64,000 bases of DNA from Gemmatimonadota bacterium (GTDB lineage Bacteria > Gemmatimonadota > Gemmatimonadetes > Gemmatimonadales > GWC2-71-9). Below, piece by piece: positions 50,418 through 62,056 of this stretch. The stretch spans positions 1 through 64,000 of the forward strand of contig QHUT01000055.1 of the NCBI GenBank assembly GCA_003222055.1, written 5' to 3'. Every line of letters starts with the position of its first letter. Within the stretch, counting starts at the first letter, position 1. The notes under the pieces were generated by a model. It made no database searches. It was not told where the DNA came from and saw only the letters and a list, made by a program, of their open reading frames with translations. The position numbers and the translations under genes are program-made.

Positions 50418-51630
50418 GCGGGCGGTGGTTCTCGGGGCGATCGCGGCCGTCGTACTCGCGGCGGTCGCCGGTGTGGTGACCGCACCCACTCGGGACCTGG
50501 ACGACCCCCGGCTCTCCACCTTTCTGGCCGGGCCGCACGGCGCGAAAGGGCTGGCGCAGACCCTCAGGCACCTCGGGATGACGGTGGAGCAGCGGCGACA
50601 CCCCTACTTCGACCTTGCGAGCGACAGCGTTCAGCCCCGGCGAGCGGTGCTGCTCGCGTTTCTCGACATCGACCGCCCCACGGCGCGTGAGCTCGTCGCG
50701 GTGCGCGACTATGTGACGCACGGGGGACGGGTGTTCGTCGCCGGCGTGACGGGGATCGAGATGTGCTTCGGCTACCACTCGCGGCGTCTGCGGCGCGGCG
50801 CGGAAGCGGATTCGAGCCCGGTCTTGAGCGGCGCCTGGCGCCTCCCCCGTGCCGGTCGCGCGCTGGTGCGGATGCCGGCCGAATCGCTCGCGGCCGCGAC
50901 GGCGGAACGTCTGGATGGCGATCAGTGCCCACCCCGTCCCGCGCTTCGCGTGGACACCCTGCTCGGCATCAGGGACGGTCGTCCCCTGGCCATCCGCCTG
51001 GGGTTTCGGTCCGGGGGTGAGGCGGTCTTGCTCGCCGACGGCGGGTTCCTGACCAACCGCTCGCTCAAGGAGACCGACGCCGGGCTCGCCGTGCTGCCCT
51101 GGTTTGCCGACGGGCGCACGCGTCGGGTGGTCGTGGACGAGTATCACCAGGGGTTCGGCGCCGGCGGCTCGCTGCTGGCGGCGTCGGCGGCCTGGCTGGT
51201 GGCCCATCCGCCGGGTTGGGCCATCCTCCAGCTGGTCGGCGTGGCGCTCGTGGCGATCGCCGTAATGGCCGTGCGGTTCGGGCCCCCGCGTGCAGGCGTC
51301 GAGCGGCGGCGGCGGTCACCCCTCGAGCATCTCGAGGCGCTCGCGGCCGGGCTCGAAGGAGCGGGGGGTGTGGACACGGCGGTGACGCTCACGGTGTCCG
51401 GGCTGCGGCGTCGCCTCGGTCGCGCCGGCGCCCTGTCCGCCGAGGGCCAGCGTTCCTGGCTCGCGGCGCTGGAGCTGGGGCTGCCGACGGCCACCGGGCG
51501 CAACGCGGTGCGCGAGCTGCAGCGCACGATCAACCAACCCGGCGGTCCCGAGCGTGCGCTCGCGGCCGCCCAAGCGGTGGAGGACGTGTGGGAGGAGCTT
51601 CGCCCGCGGACGACGCGCGCCGCATCCTAG
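50401..51630 (+). CDS. DUF4350 domain protein
   Basis: RLSTFLAGPHGAKGLAQTLRHLGMTVEQ; position in MoxR/DUF58 operon. Confidence 0.75.
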   Translation: MLRRGERAVVLGAIAAVVLAAVAGVVTAPTRDLDDPRLSTFLAGPHGAKGLAQTLRHLGMTVEQRRHPYFDLASDSVQPRRAVLLAFLDIDRPTARELVAVRDYVTHGGRVFVAGVTGIEMCFGYHSRRLRRGAEADSSPVLSGAWRLPRAGRALVRMPAESLAAATAERLDGDQCPPRPALRVDTLLGIRDGRPLAIRLGFRSGGEAVLLADGGFLTNRSLKETDAGLAVLPWFADGRTRRVVVDEYHQGFGAGGSLLAASAAWLVAHPPGWAILQLVGVALVAIAVMAVRFGPPRAGVERRRRSPLEHLEALAAGLEGAGGVDTAVTLTVSGLRRRLGRAGALSAEGQRSWLAALELGLPTATGRNAVRELQRTINQPGGPERALAAAQAVEDVWEELRPRTTRAAS

Positions 51631-52544
51631 AGGTGCTGGATGGGGTGATCCTGGGGCAGGCGGCCGCGACCCGCGAGGCCCTGGTGTGCCTGCTCGCCCG
51701 CGGCCACGTGCTGCTGGAGGGCGTGCCGGGCACCGCCAAGACCCTGCTGGTGCGGACCCTGGCGCTGGCGCTGGACGTGAAATTTCAGCGCATCCAGTTC
51801 ACCCCCGACCTGATGCCCGCCGACATCACCGGCGTCACGCTGCTCACCGGCGCGCGGGAGTTCACCTTCCGATCGGGTCCGATCTTCGCCGATCTGGTGC
51901 TGGCCGACGAGATCAACCGGGCGCCCGCGAAGACGCAGGCGGCCCTGCTCGAGGCGATGCAGGAGCGCACCGTCACCGTCGACGGTGTGGGGCACCCGCT
52001 GTCCGCCACGTTCACCGTGTTCGCGACGCAGAACCCCGTCGAATTCGAAGGGACCTACCCCCTGCCCGAGGCCGAGCTCGACCGCTTCATGGCCAAGGTG
52101 CTGGTGGGCTACCCCGACTCGGACGCCGAGCAGGGCATCCTCGAGCGCACGGTGCAGGGCTTCGAGGCGGACCGGCCGGCGACGTACGGCGTGAGCCAGG
52201 TGACCGACGCGACCGGCCTCGAGCGGTTGCGCGGCGCGGTCGAGGGCGTGCGCGTCGCGTCGCAGATCACCGCCTACATCGCGGGGGTCGTCCGGGCCAC
52301 GCGAGAGGCCGCGTCGTTCACGCTGGGCGCAAGCCCCCGGGCCGGCGTGGCGCTGCTCAAGGCGGCGCGTGCGGCGGCGCTGCTGGACGGGCGCGATTAC
52401 GTGATCCCCGACGATGTGAAGCGGCTCGCCTCCGCCGTGCTGCGCCATCGCGTGAGCGTCGCGCCGGAGCTCGAGCTCGAGGGTGTCACGCCGGACGCGG
52501 CGCTGAAGGCGATCCTGGACAAAACGGAGGTGCCGACGGCGTGA
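51588..52544 (+). CDS. MoxR family AAA+ ATPase
   Basis: VLLEGVPGTAKTLLVRTLALALDVKFQRIQFTPDLMPADITG; DEINRAPAKTQAALLEAMQERTVTVDG. Confidence 0.95.
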   Translation: MGGASPADDARRILEVLDGVILGQAAATREALVCLLARGHVLLEGVPGTAKTLLVRTLALALDVKFQRIQFTPDLMPADITGVTLLTGAREFTFRSGPIFADLVLADEINRAPAKTQAALLEAMQERTVTVDGVGHPLSATFTVFATQNPVEFEGTYPLPEAELDRFMAKVLVGYPDSDAEQGILERTVQGFEADRPATYGVSQVTDATGLERLRGAVEGVRVASQITAYIAGVVRATREAASFTLGASPRAGVALLKAARAAALLDGRDYVIPDDVKRLASAVLRHRVSVAPELELEGVTPDAALKAILDKTEVPTA

Positions 52545-53941
52545 CGCCGCTGGCGTGGCTCGCGTACCTCGCGATCATCGCGGGGTTCTGGGGCATCTGG
52601 TACTTCGTCGGCACGCGGGCGGGGGTGCTCTGGACCCGGCGCGCGCTCGGGGTGGGTGCGGCCGGAGCGCTGGCCGGTCTCGCGGCACTGTGGATCCCCT
52701 GGGGCCTCGACGCCATGCTCGCCGCCGACCTGGGGCTCGTCGCGCTGGTGTGGCTGGACGCCGTGCTCGCCGCTCGCCCGGGCAGCGCCGGGCTGGGCGT
52801 GTCGCGCGACGCGCCCCCGGCGTTTTCGGTGGGCCGCGAGGCCGACGTCTCCTACCGCTGGGTGAATGGCACCCGGCGCATCGCCCGCCTGCGGGTACGC
52901 GAGCTGCGGCCCGACGTGCTGGGGGGCTCGCAGCCGTCGCGCCGCATCGCCGTGCCGCCGCTCGGCACCGCGCGCGACCGCGTCACCGTGCGGCCGGCGC
53001 GGCGCGGCCGCGAACGGGGGGGTGGGTTCGCGGTGGACTCGATCGGCCCGCTCGGACTGGGAGCGCGGCGCGACCGCATCGACCTGCCGTGGGACGCGGC
53101 CGTGTATCCCCCGCTCGTCACCGCACGCCTCCAGGCGTCGGTGGCGCGGGCGCAGCGGCGTCGCGAGCAGGGCATCACCCCGCTGCGACAGCTGGGCGAG
53201 GGCCGTCTGTTCGAGTCGCTGCGCGACTGGGTGCCGGGCGACGATCTGCGGCACATCGACTGGAAGGCTACGGCGCGCCGCGGCAAGGTGATCACGCGGC
53301 AGTACGAGGCGGAGCGGCGCCAGCAGGTGCTGCTGGTGCTCGACACGGGCCGGCTGCTCACCGCGGAGATCGCCGGCCTGTCGCGGCTCGACTACGTGGT
53401 CCGTGCGGCGCTCGAGCTGGCGTACTCAGCGACGCAGCACGACGACAACGTCGGCGTGATGGCGTTCGCCGACGGGGTGCAGCATTTCGTCGCGCCGCAG
53501 CGCGGCCGGGCGGCGCTGAAGCGCGTGCTCGACGTGCTCGCGGTGATCCAGCCGACGCTCGTCGAGCCCGACTACCCGGGGGCGTTCCGCTACCTCGCGG
53601 CGCGCAACCGCAAGCGTGCGCTCACCGTACTGTTCACCGACGTGATCGACCGCTTCGCGTCGGACGCCCTGGTCGCGAACGTCGCCAGCCTGCGGCCGCG
53701 CCACCTGCCCCTCGCAGTCACTCTCAAGAATCCCGAAGTCGAGCAGGTCGCGGCGCTCCGGCCGGTCGCGGCGCACGACGCGTTTCGCAAGGCGGCGGCC
53801 GAGGAGCTGCTGCGGGCCCGGGAGGAGGCGCTGGGACACATGCGGCGCGCGGGGGTCCTGGTGCTGGACGTCGCGCCCCAGCGGGCTGCCGAGGCGGTCG
53901 TGGCGCGGTACCTCGAGCTGAAACGCCGGGGGCGGCTATAG
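52541..53941 (+). CDS. DUF58 domain protein
   Basis: EGRLFESLRDWVPGDDLRHIDWKATARRGKVITRQYEAERRQQVLLVLDTGRLL. Confidence 0.93.
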   Translation: MTPLAWLAYLAIIAGFWGIWYFVGTRAGVLWTRRALGVGAAGALAGLAALWIPWGLDAMLAADLGLVALVWLDAVLAARPGSAGLGVSRDAPPAFSVGREADVSYRWVNGTRRIARLRVRELRPDVLGGSQPSRRIAVPPLGTARDRVTVRPARRGRERGGGFAVDSIGPLGLGARRDRIDLPWDAAVYPPLVTARLQASVARAQRRREQGITPLRQLGEGRLFESLRDWVPGDDLRHIDWKATARRGKVITRQYEAERRQQVLLVLDTGRLLTAEIAGLSRLDYVVRAALELAYSATQHDDNVGVMAFADGVQHFVAPQRGRAALKRVLDVLAVIQPTLVEPDYPGAFRYLAARNRKRALTVLFTDVIDRFASDALVANVASLRPRHLPLAVTLKNPEVEQVAALRPVAAHDAFRKAAAEELLRAREEALGHMRRAGVLVLDVAPQRAAEAVVARYLELKRRGRL

Positions 53942-54013
53942 GTGCGCTGGATCACTTGGGTGTCCCGCCCGGCGGTTGTTACATTGACTCCCAACTCCGC
54001 CGGACTGGAGTGC

Positions 54014-55647
54014 ATGCGACGCAGTCGCAGTCGTGTCGCCCTGACGCTGGTGGTGATCAGTGCAACGGTCGCAATGTGCGTCTATCCCACCGAGCACGAC
54101 GCGTCGGTGCACGTCAGCGTGACACCGCTCAAGATCCTGATTCGCGGGAACGACACCAGCGCTGCGGCCACCGCATGGCAAATCCGCGGGCCGGGCGACT
54201 CCGCGCTCATCCCCAATGTCGTGTTCACGTGGTCGTCGAGCGATCCGAGGGTCGCGACTGTCGACGACGCCGGACACATCACCGGGGTCAAGTCGGGCGT
54301 CGTCACCATCCGTGCCGCTGCGGCCAACTTCGACAAGGCTGCGTTGCCCGGTGTGGACACGCTGCGGGTGACCGCGCCGCTCGAGATCGACAGCGTCGTT
54401 CCGGCCAGCGTGCGCTATGGTGGGCTCATCACCGCCTACGGTCCGGGCGCGGATGACGTTCTCGTGGCGAGCATGAAGGGCGTTCAGTTCCTGTTTCCAT
54501 ACCCTTTCTCGACCTTCCGCGACAGCGTGGGATACGGGCGGAGCGAGTTCTGGGTGCCGCCCCCCGCAGAGTCGGACTCGATCCTCTTCATCGGCAACGG
54601 CGTCCTCACGTTCAGCCACGACACGACGCACATCGTCAAACGGGACGTATTCGAGCCGAACGACACGACGCCCCACGATTTCGACCTCGACCTGACCGGA
54701 CCATTTCCCACCCAGGCGGCGACGCTCCTGGTGTTCAACCCCGCCCTCTTCTTCGAGCCGCTCAAACGCGGAGAGACGTTCGGAGCGGACTGGTACCGGC
54801 TGACGCAATCGACGGCGCGTCCCTTGACCATCATCCTCACGGCGCCTTCGGTGCCGGGGACGTTCCAGACGTTCATCGCCGACTCGCTTGCCTGGGACGG
54901 AGCGACGAAGCAGTACGTGATCGGGTCGGACTCGTGGACCGACGGGCCGAGCTCGCACGCTTGCCACGGTCGGGGCTTCTCGCCGTCGGAAGCGAACGGG
55001 GACTCGACCATCGTCGCGTTCAAGGGTGTCCAGCCGCCGGGGCTCGATGCCATCGCGATCTACGGCCAGTCCGCCCGCTACGGGCTCACCGTGCTGGATA
55101 CGTACGCAAGCGAGCTGCCGCCGGATGCGCACGAGGACGACAATTCCTGCAATGCCGCGGACTTGCGGGGCACCATGGTTGCGCCGTTCCGTGACACGTT
55201 GACGATCGAGAACCCGCATGACATCGACTGGATCAGATTCCACTACACGTCGGGGGGGCTCGGGACGACCGCACAATTCCGGTTGCATGCCTTCCCAGGG
55301 GTGCACCCGGATTCGCTGAAGGACCTGGACCTCTACGTCGCGAAGATCCCACAGGCCGGGGACACCGTCGTCCAGGTCCTGGCGGCCGATACGGCCGCCA
55401 GCTCGGACGTGGACCTGAGACCGTCTCTGGCCAGCGGAGACTACTACCTCGTGGTGCTGGACTTCGCAGGCACGACGACGAACTACGAGCTCTGCGTCGG
55501 CACCGTCCCCATCCTGGGCGGAGGGTTCTGCAGCACGGCCTTCCCGTTGCCGCCCGCCGCTTCATCCGGCTCGACTTCCCGACTCCGTACCACACGCCGA
55601 TCGCCCGCGCGTGCATCAATGCCGGCGTTGCGCGTCCCGAGTCACAG

Positions 55648-55651
<4 letters not shown>
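54014..55651 (+). CDS. Ig-like (BIG2-like) domain exported protein
   Basis: Signal sequence; VVFTWSSSDPRVATVDDAGHITGVKSGVVTIRAAA; ATGA overlap with kinase. Confidence 0.7.
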
Positions 55652-57177
<1,526 letters not shown>

Positions 57178-57182
57178 GTCCC

Positions 57183-58205
57183 ATGGCCCGCTACCTTGGC
57201 GCAGTGGTGTGCTTCGCAGCTCTGGCCGTCCCGGCGCTGGGAGCCGCACAGGTGGCGCAGAACGCCACCGTGCGACGGGCGCAGCAGGCGTACGACAACC
57301 TGGAGTATCGCCAGGTGCTGACGCTCGCGCGGGCCGCGCTGCGCGAGCGACTCACCGGTGCCGAGCGTGCCCGGGCGTACGAGCTGCTGGGATTCACCTA
57401 CGGCGCCATGGACTCGATCCTCAAGGCCGTGGACGCCTTCAAGCAGGTCGTGCTCATCGACCCGGAGCGACAGCTCGACCCCAACCGCGTGTCGCCCAAG
57501 GCGTATAGCGCGTTCGACGTGGCGCTGCGTCAGGTGCTGCTGGTGCGCCAGCTGCGGGTCGACAGCGTCAGTTTCGTGGGTGGGCAGGGGGCCGTGCCCG
57601 TGCGGTTCACGGTCACGCAGCCCGCCCGCGTGGTCGCGCGCGCCATCGGCACCGGGGGAACCGTCGTGATCGACTCGGGCGCGTGGAACGGGCAGGTGAA
57701 CTTGCGCTGGCCGGCGCGCCTCGCGGGGGGAGACCCCGTGCCGGCGGGCACCTACACCGTCGTGGTCGACGCGCGCCTGGGTCAGAACACGTTTTCCGCG
57801 TCGCAGCCGATCCGCGTGAGTCATGGCCGTGTGGACACGGTGCCGTCCGTCACGAGTCTGCCGGGCTACCAGTTCCTCCCCGAGACCGAGATTCCGCCCC
57901 AAAGCTGGCGTCCGGTGGGGCTTGCTTTCCTTTATACCGGCGGCGCGCTCGTCGGCACGCTCGGCCTCGAGAGCCCGACCCTCGGCTCGAGCTCCAAGCG
58001 GGAGCTCGGACTCGTGGGGGGAGCGGCGCTGGTGACGGGGTTCGTGATGATGCTCCGCAAGCCGGCGCCGCGCCCCGCCGAGGCCAATATCCTCTACAAC
58101 CGGCTGCTGCGCGATCAGATCGCGCGGCGCAATCAGGACATCGCCAAGGAGAACGTGGCCCGGCGCCAGCAGGTGCAGGTCACGGTGGCGCCAGTGCCCA
58201 AATGA
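57183..58205 (+). CDS. Hypothetical exported protein (TPR-like N-terminus)
   Basis: Signal peptide; RRAQQAYDNLEYRQVLTLARAALRERLTGAERARAYELLGFTYGAM; follows kinase. Confidence 0.65.
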   Translation: MARYLGAVVCFAALAVPALGAAQVAQNATVRRAQQAYDNLEYRQVLTLARAALRERLTGAERARAYELLGFTYGAMDSILKAVDAFKQVVLIDPERQLDPNRVSPKAYSAFDVALRQVLLVRQLRVDSVSFVGGQGAVPVRFTVTQPARVVARAIGTGGTVVIDSGAWNGQVNLRWPARLAGGDPVPAGTYTVVVDARLGQNTFSASQPIRVSHGRVDTVPSVTSLPGYQFLPETEIPPQSWRPVGLAFLYTGGALVGTLGLESPTLGSSSKRELGLVGGAALVTGFVMMLRKPAPRPAEANILYNRLLRDQIARRNQDIAKENVARRQQVQVTVAPVPK

Positions 58206-58212
58206 AGCCCAA

Positions 58213-58857
58213 GTGACGCGTTCGGCACTCGGCGCGCTGCTGCTGGCGCTCGCGCCGCGACCGGCGTCGGGCCAGCAGGTCACGGTCGGCCCGCAGGTCG
58301 TGCTGTCCGACTATCGCGAAGTCGCCGCGGGACTGCGGTATCGCGGCACCGGCCTCGGGGGCTCGCTGTGGGCGCGGCGGGACAGGCTCTCCGCCGAGGC
58401 GGCCGTGGTGCGCGTGAGCCTAGATCCCGCGGACGGCAGCGCCGCGACGGCGAGCTTCACGACCACGCAGGTGGACGTCTGGGTCGCGTACGACGTGGCC
58501 GCGTACGCGAGCGTCGAGGTGGGCGTGCTTCACCGCAGCGCCGACCCTGAGTTCGACGCCCAATCGGTGGGAGCGGTGCGGGTGGGGGCGCGCTCGTTCT
58601 ACGAGATCGGGCCGGGCGCGACGGTCGTGTTCCGCGCCAACTACCTCGCGGCGCCGAAATTCTCGGGAGGGGGCCGCGCGGCCGTCTCGCTCGATCTCGG
58701 TCTCGGCCTCGACGTCCGGCTGGCAGGCCGGCTTCACGGCACCGCGACCTACGCGTTCAACCGCATGAACCGCAAGACCAACCCGGGCGGGACGGGGGAG
58801 ATCGACGCGCCGATCCAGGAGACCCTGGCCCGCGTGGGCCTCGCCGTTCAATTCTGA
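58213..58857 (+). CDS. Hypothetical outer-membrane-like protein
   Basis: Signal peptide, alternating hydrophobic strands, C-terminal ...RVGLAVQF; GTG start. Confidence 0.6.
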   Translation: MTRSALGALLLALAPRPASGQQVTVGPQVVLSDYREVAAGLRYRGTGLGGSLWARRDRLSAEAAVVRVSLDPADGSAATASFTTTQVDVWVAYDVAAYASVEVGVLHRSADPEFDAQSVGAVRVGARSFYEIGPGATVVFRANYLAAPKFSGGGRAAVSLDLGLGLDVRLAGRLHGTATYAFNRMNRKTNPGGTGEIDAPIQETLARVGLAVQF

Positions 58858-58894
58858 AACTCTGACCTAAACCTCACAGGACCCACACGCGGTC

Positions 58895-58922
58895 TTGACA
58901 GTGCGGTGCGCGGGCGTAGTCT
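58895..58922 (+). promoter_or_regulatory. Candidate sigma70 promoter of the cytochrome operon
   Basis: TTGACA, 16-bp spacer, TAGTCT, about 110 bp upstream of the first gene. Confidence 0.45.
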
Positions 58923-59034
58923 CAGCACGCAACCTCGTTGCGCGGTCGTTTCGCACCAACATCGCTGACATGAGATACTGACCTTCCCCAGATCGCTTCC
59001 GTCGTCCGGGCCCGCACCAGACCAGGGGGGCACG

Positions 59035-60438
59035 ATGAGGGTACGCATCACGAGGCGTGGTGGCACTGCGCAGATGTCGTGGCTGTTAAGTGCGGCCGTA
59101 ACGAGTGGTTGTCTGGCGGCCGCGCTGGCGCTGAGCGGGGGCCGATCCAAAGCGTACACGGCATATTCGCTGGCCGTCCACAAGGCCTCGGCCATTCCCG
59201 CGTTCGCGCGGAAGTACGGACTGCGTTGCTCCGCCTGTCATACGGTGTGGCCCGAACTGAACGCCTTCGGTCAGCGGTTCAAAGACAACGGCTACCAGCT
59301 CGGCAACGAGCGGGACTCGCCGATGTGGCAGTCTCCTGCGTACTGGCCCATCGCCATGCGCACCACGCCGCAGTGGCACCTGGAGAGCACCACCCATCAG
59401 ATCACCGACGCCGCGCCGGCGGGGAAGACCCTGAGCCAGACCGGCTTCGATCTCTCCGGCGTCGATTTTCTGCTGCTCGGCACCCTGCACAAGAACATCA
59501 CGTTCGGCCTCGTGCCGACCCTGGACGCTGACGGCACCACGGGACTCGAGGCGGCCTTCGTGCGCTTCGACAATCTGGGCCAATCGCCCTGGGCGAATCT
59601 GAAAGTCGGCAAGTTCGAGCTCGACAATCTGCTCTCCGAGAAGCGGTTCACGTGGCTGTCGAACAACGGCGGGTTCCTCTACGCCTACCACTACCTGCCG
59701 AGCGGCAGCGCCAACAACTTCGGCTTCGGCGACAACCAGATCGGCGCCGAGTTCTCGGGCCATTCGTTCAACAGCTACACGCGCTACAGCGTGGCGCTGC
59801 TCACCACCGACGACGGGGAGCCGGGGTTGCCGGGCGGCAAGAGCATGGACGCCATGTTCACCTTGAGCCAGGCCTTCGCGCCGGGCGGCGGTCTAGGACC
59901 GCAGCGGGTCGGCGTGTTCGGCTATCTGGGACACCGTCCGACCACCTTCGAGACGGTCGTCGGCGCGCCGATTCCCGGCACAGGCGCGGGCAACAAGTCG
60001 TTCTACCGGATCGGGGCGACGGCACAGCTTTGGCTCGGCAACCTGGAGCTGCTCCCGCTCGTGTCCCATGCGCAGGATGACGCGGCGCTCGGTCCCGGCC
60101 CGGAGAAACCGACCTGGAACAACGCGCTGCTCGAGGCGCACTACGTGGCGACGCCCCGTTTCATGGTGCAGGGACGCTACGAGCTGACGCGCATGTCGAC
60201 GCAGGGTGATCCCGCCACGCCCCAGACGCTCGGCGACGCCGACGCCTTCGCCCTCGGCTTCCGCTACTATCCCTTCATGATCAGCCGCGACGGGATGGCC
60301 CTGCACGGTGAATTCGCGATGACGAGGACGACCGGGACGGCGCCCCTCAGCGGGGACGGCTCCGGCGTCGATCCCGCGGACCCTGCGACGAAGGTGTGGA
60401 GCCGCAGCTTGCTGCTCGCCTTCGATTTCGCCTTCTGA
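59035..60438 (+). CDS. Monoheme cytochrome c fused to outer-membrane beta-barrel (Cyc2-like porin-cytochrome)
   Basis: Signal peptide; AIPAFARKYGLRCSACHTVWPELNAFGQRFKDNGYQLG; barrel strands ending SLLLAFDFAF; single CXXCH. Confidence 0.72.
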   Translation: MRVRITRRGGTAQMSWLLSAAVTSGCLAAALALSGGRSKAYTAYSLAVHKASAIPAFARKYGLRCSACHTVWPELNAFGQRFKDNGYQLGNERDSPMWQSPAYWPIAMRTTPQWHLESTTHQITDAAPAGKTLSQTGFDLSGVDFLLLGTLHKNITFGLVPTLDADGTTGLEAAFVRFDNLGQSPWANLKVGKFELDNLLSEKRFTWLSNNGGFLYAYHYLPSGSANNFGFGDNQIGAEFSGHSFNSYTRYSVALLTTDDGEPGLPGGKSMDAMFTLSQAFAPGGGLGPQRVGVFGYLGHRPTTFETVVGAPIPGTGAGNKSFYRIGATAQLWLGNLELLPLVSHAQDDAALGPGPEKPTWNNALLEAHYVATPRFMVQGRYELTRMSTQGDPATPQTLGDADAFALGFRYYPFMISRDGMALHGEFAMTRTTGTAPLSGDGSGVDPADPATKVWSRSLLLAFDFAF

Positions 60439-60451
60439 AAGGGGGGCGCCG

Positions 60452-61306
60452 ATGAGATCACACACGCGATGGCTGGCCGTCGTCTCCGGGTGGGGCGTGC
60501 TCCTGTGCGCCGCCGGGGGAGGGGCAGCGCCCGCTCGGGCGCAGGAGTCCCACATCGGCGGCATGACGGGGCACGCCGCCGCAGCCAAGCCGCTGTACGA
60601 GCGCTATTGCGCCGGCTGTCACGGTGACGAAGGCGACGCCCGCGGCGAGAACGCGCAATGGATCGATCCCAAGCCGCGCGACTTCACCATGGCCGTCTTC
60701 AAGTGTCGCTCGACCCCCACCGGCACCCTGCCGACGGACGCGGACTTGTTCGATGCCGTGACCCGCGGGTTCGTGACGACGAACATGCCCCCCTGGGTGG
60801 CCCTCACCCCCGGGAACCGGGCGGATCTGGTCGCGTACATCAAAACGTTTTCGCCGAAATGGAAGACGGGCCACGCGGGAACGCCGATCACGATTCCTCC
60901 GGAGCCCGCGCTCTCGATCGAGAGCATGCGGCACGGCCGCGACCTGTTTCAGAAGATGGAATGCTGGAAGTGTCACGGCACGAGTGGGCACGGCGACGGG
61001 CCGTCCGCCGCGACGCTCACCGATAACAAGGACCTGCCGATTCACCCCTACGATTTCTCCAGCGGTTCGCGCTTCATGTGCGGCGTCACGAACCGCGACC
61101 TGTACAAGATCTTCATGACCGGGCTCGACGGCACGCCCATGCCGTCGTTCGCCGACGACATCAAGCCCGCGGACGGGTGGGATCTCGTGCACTTCCTGCG
61201 CACGTTGCAGCCGCTCGATACGCCGGAGGCGCGGATGTGGAAGGCGTGGCTCGCGACCCACGCCCAGGAGCTCAAGCCGATCGGTCCACCGGGGACAGGG
61301 CAGTGA
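60452..61306 (+). CDS. Diheme cytochrome c
   Basis: YCAGCHGDEGDARGENAQWIDPKPRDFT and ECWKCHGTSGHGDGPSA. Confidence 0.92.
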   Translation: MRSHTRWLAVVSGWGVLLCAAGGGAAPARAQESHIGGMTGHAAAAKPLYERYCAGCHGDEGDARGENAQWIDPKPRDFTMAVFKCRSTPTGTLPTDADLFDAVTRGFVTTNMPPWVALTPGNRADLVAYIKTFSPKWKTGHAGTPITIPPEPALSIESMRHGRDLFQKMECWKCHGTSGHGDGPSAATLTDNKDLPIHPYDFSSGSRFMCGVTNRDLYKIFMTGLDGTPMPSFADDIKPADGWDLVHFLRTLQPLDTPEARMWKAWLATHAQELKPIGPPGTGQ

Positions 61307-61325
61307 TGTAAAGGAGGCCGTTCGT

Positions 61326-62048
61326 ATGCGCGTCCGCGATCTGATGCTCGTCGGTGGTGTGGGGCTCGGGGGAACCGCGATGATGATCGGACGGGCTGCG
61401 ACGCCACCGGGCGCCACGATCAGCGGGAAGGTGACGTTCACCGGTACGCCCCCGAAGATGAAACCGATCGACATGGCCAAGGAGCCGTTTTGCGCCCGGC
61501 TCCACGCCGCGGCCCCGGTGCTGACCGAAAACGTGACTACGGGCCCGGGCGACGCGCTGCGCTGGGTGCTGGTGTACGTCTCCGCCGGCGACCAGGGCTC
61601 CGCACCGGCGACGGAGACGGTGCGGCTCGATCAGAAGGGCTGCCAGTACATCCCCCACGTGCTGGTCGTGCAGCCGAACCAGCCACTGGACATCTATAAC
61701 GACGATTCCACGTCCCATAACATCCACCCGCTCGCCAAGGTGAATGCCGAGTGGAACAAGTCGCAGCCGATCGGGGCGCCGCCGATTCACGCCAAGTGGG
61801 AGAGCCCCGAGTTCATTCCCGTGAAATGCAACGTGCATCCGTGGATGCACGGCTGGCATCTGGTGCTCACGACCTCCCATTACGCGGTGACCGGGGAGGA
61901 CGGAGCGTTCCGGCTGCAGGGGCTGCCGCCGGGCAAGTACACGATCACCGCGTGGCAGGAGCAGTTCGGCACGCAGAGCCAGGACGTGACCGTCACCGGG
62001 AGTGAGACCAAGTCGGTCAGCTTCGTCTTCAAAGCCACGCCGTACTGA
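61326..62048 (+). CDS. Cupredoxin-like/MauL-like exported protein with C-terminal carboxypeptidase-regulatory-like domain
   Basis: DIYNDDSTSHNIHPLAKVN...EFIPVKCNVHPWMHGWHLV; GAFRLQGLPPGKYTITAWQEQFG. Confidence 0.78.
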   Translation: MRVRDLMLVGGVGLGGTAMMIGRAATPPGATISGKVTFTGTPPKMKPIDMAKEPFCARLHAAAPVLTENVTTGPGDALRWVLVYVSAGDQGSAPATETVRLDQKGCQYIPHVLVVQPNQPLDIYNDDSTSHNIHPLAKVNAEWNKSQPIGAPPIHAKWESPEFIPVKCNVHPWMHGWHLVLTTSHYAVTGEDGAFRLQGLPPGKYTITAWQEQFGTQSQDVTVTGSETKSVSFVFKATPY

Positions 62049-62056
62049 GCGCCTCC

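Noticed and set aside
53942-54013. Extended start of the Ig-like protein at 53942
   Set aside because: The ATG at 54014 directly precedes a normal signal sequence (MRRSRSRVALTLVVISATVAMC); the upstream extension lacks such character.
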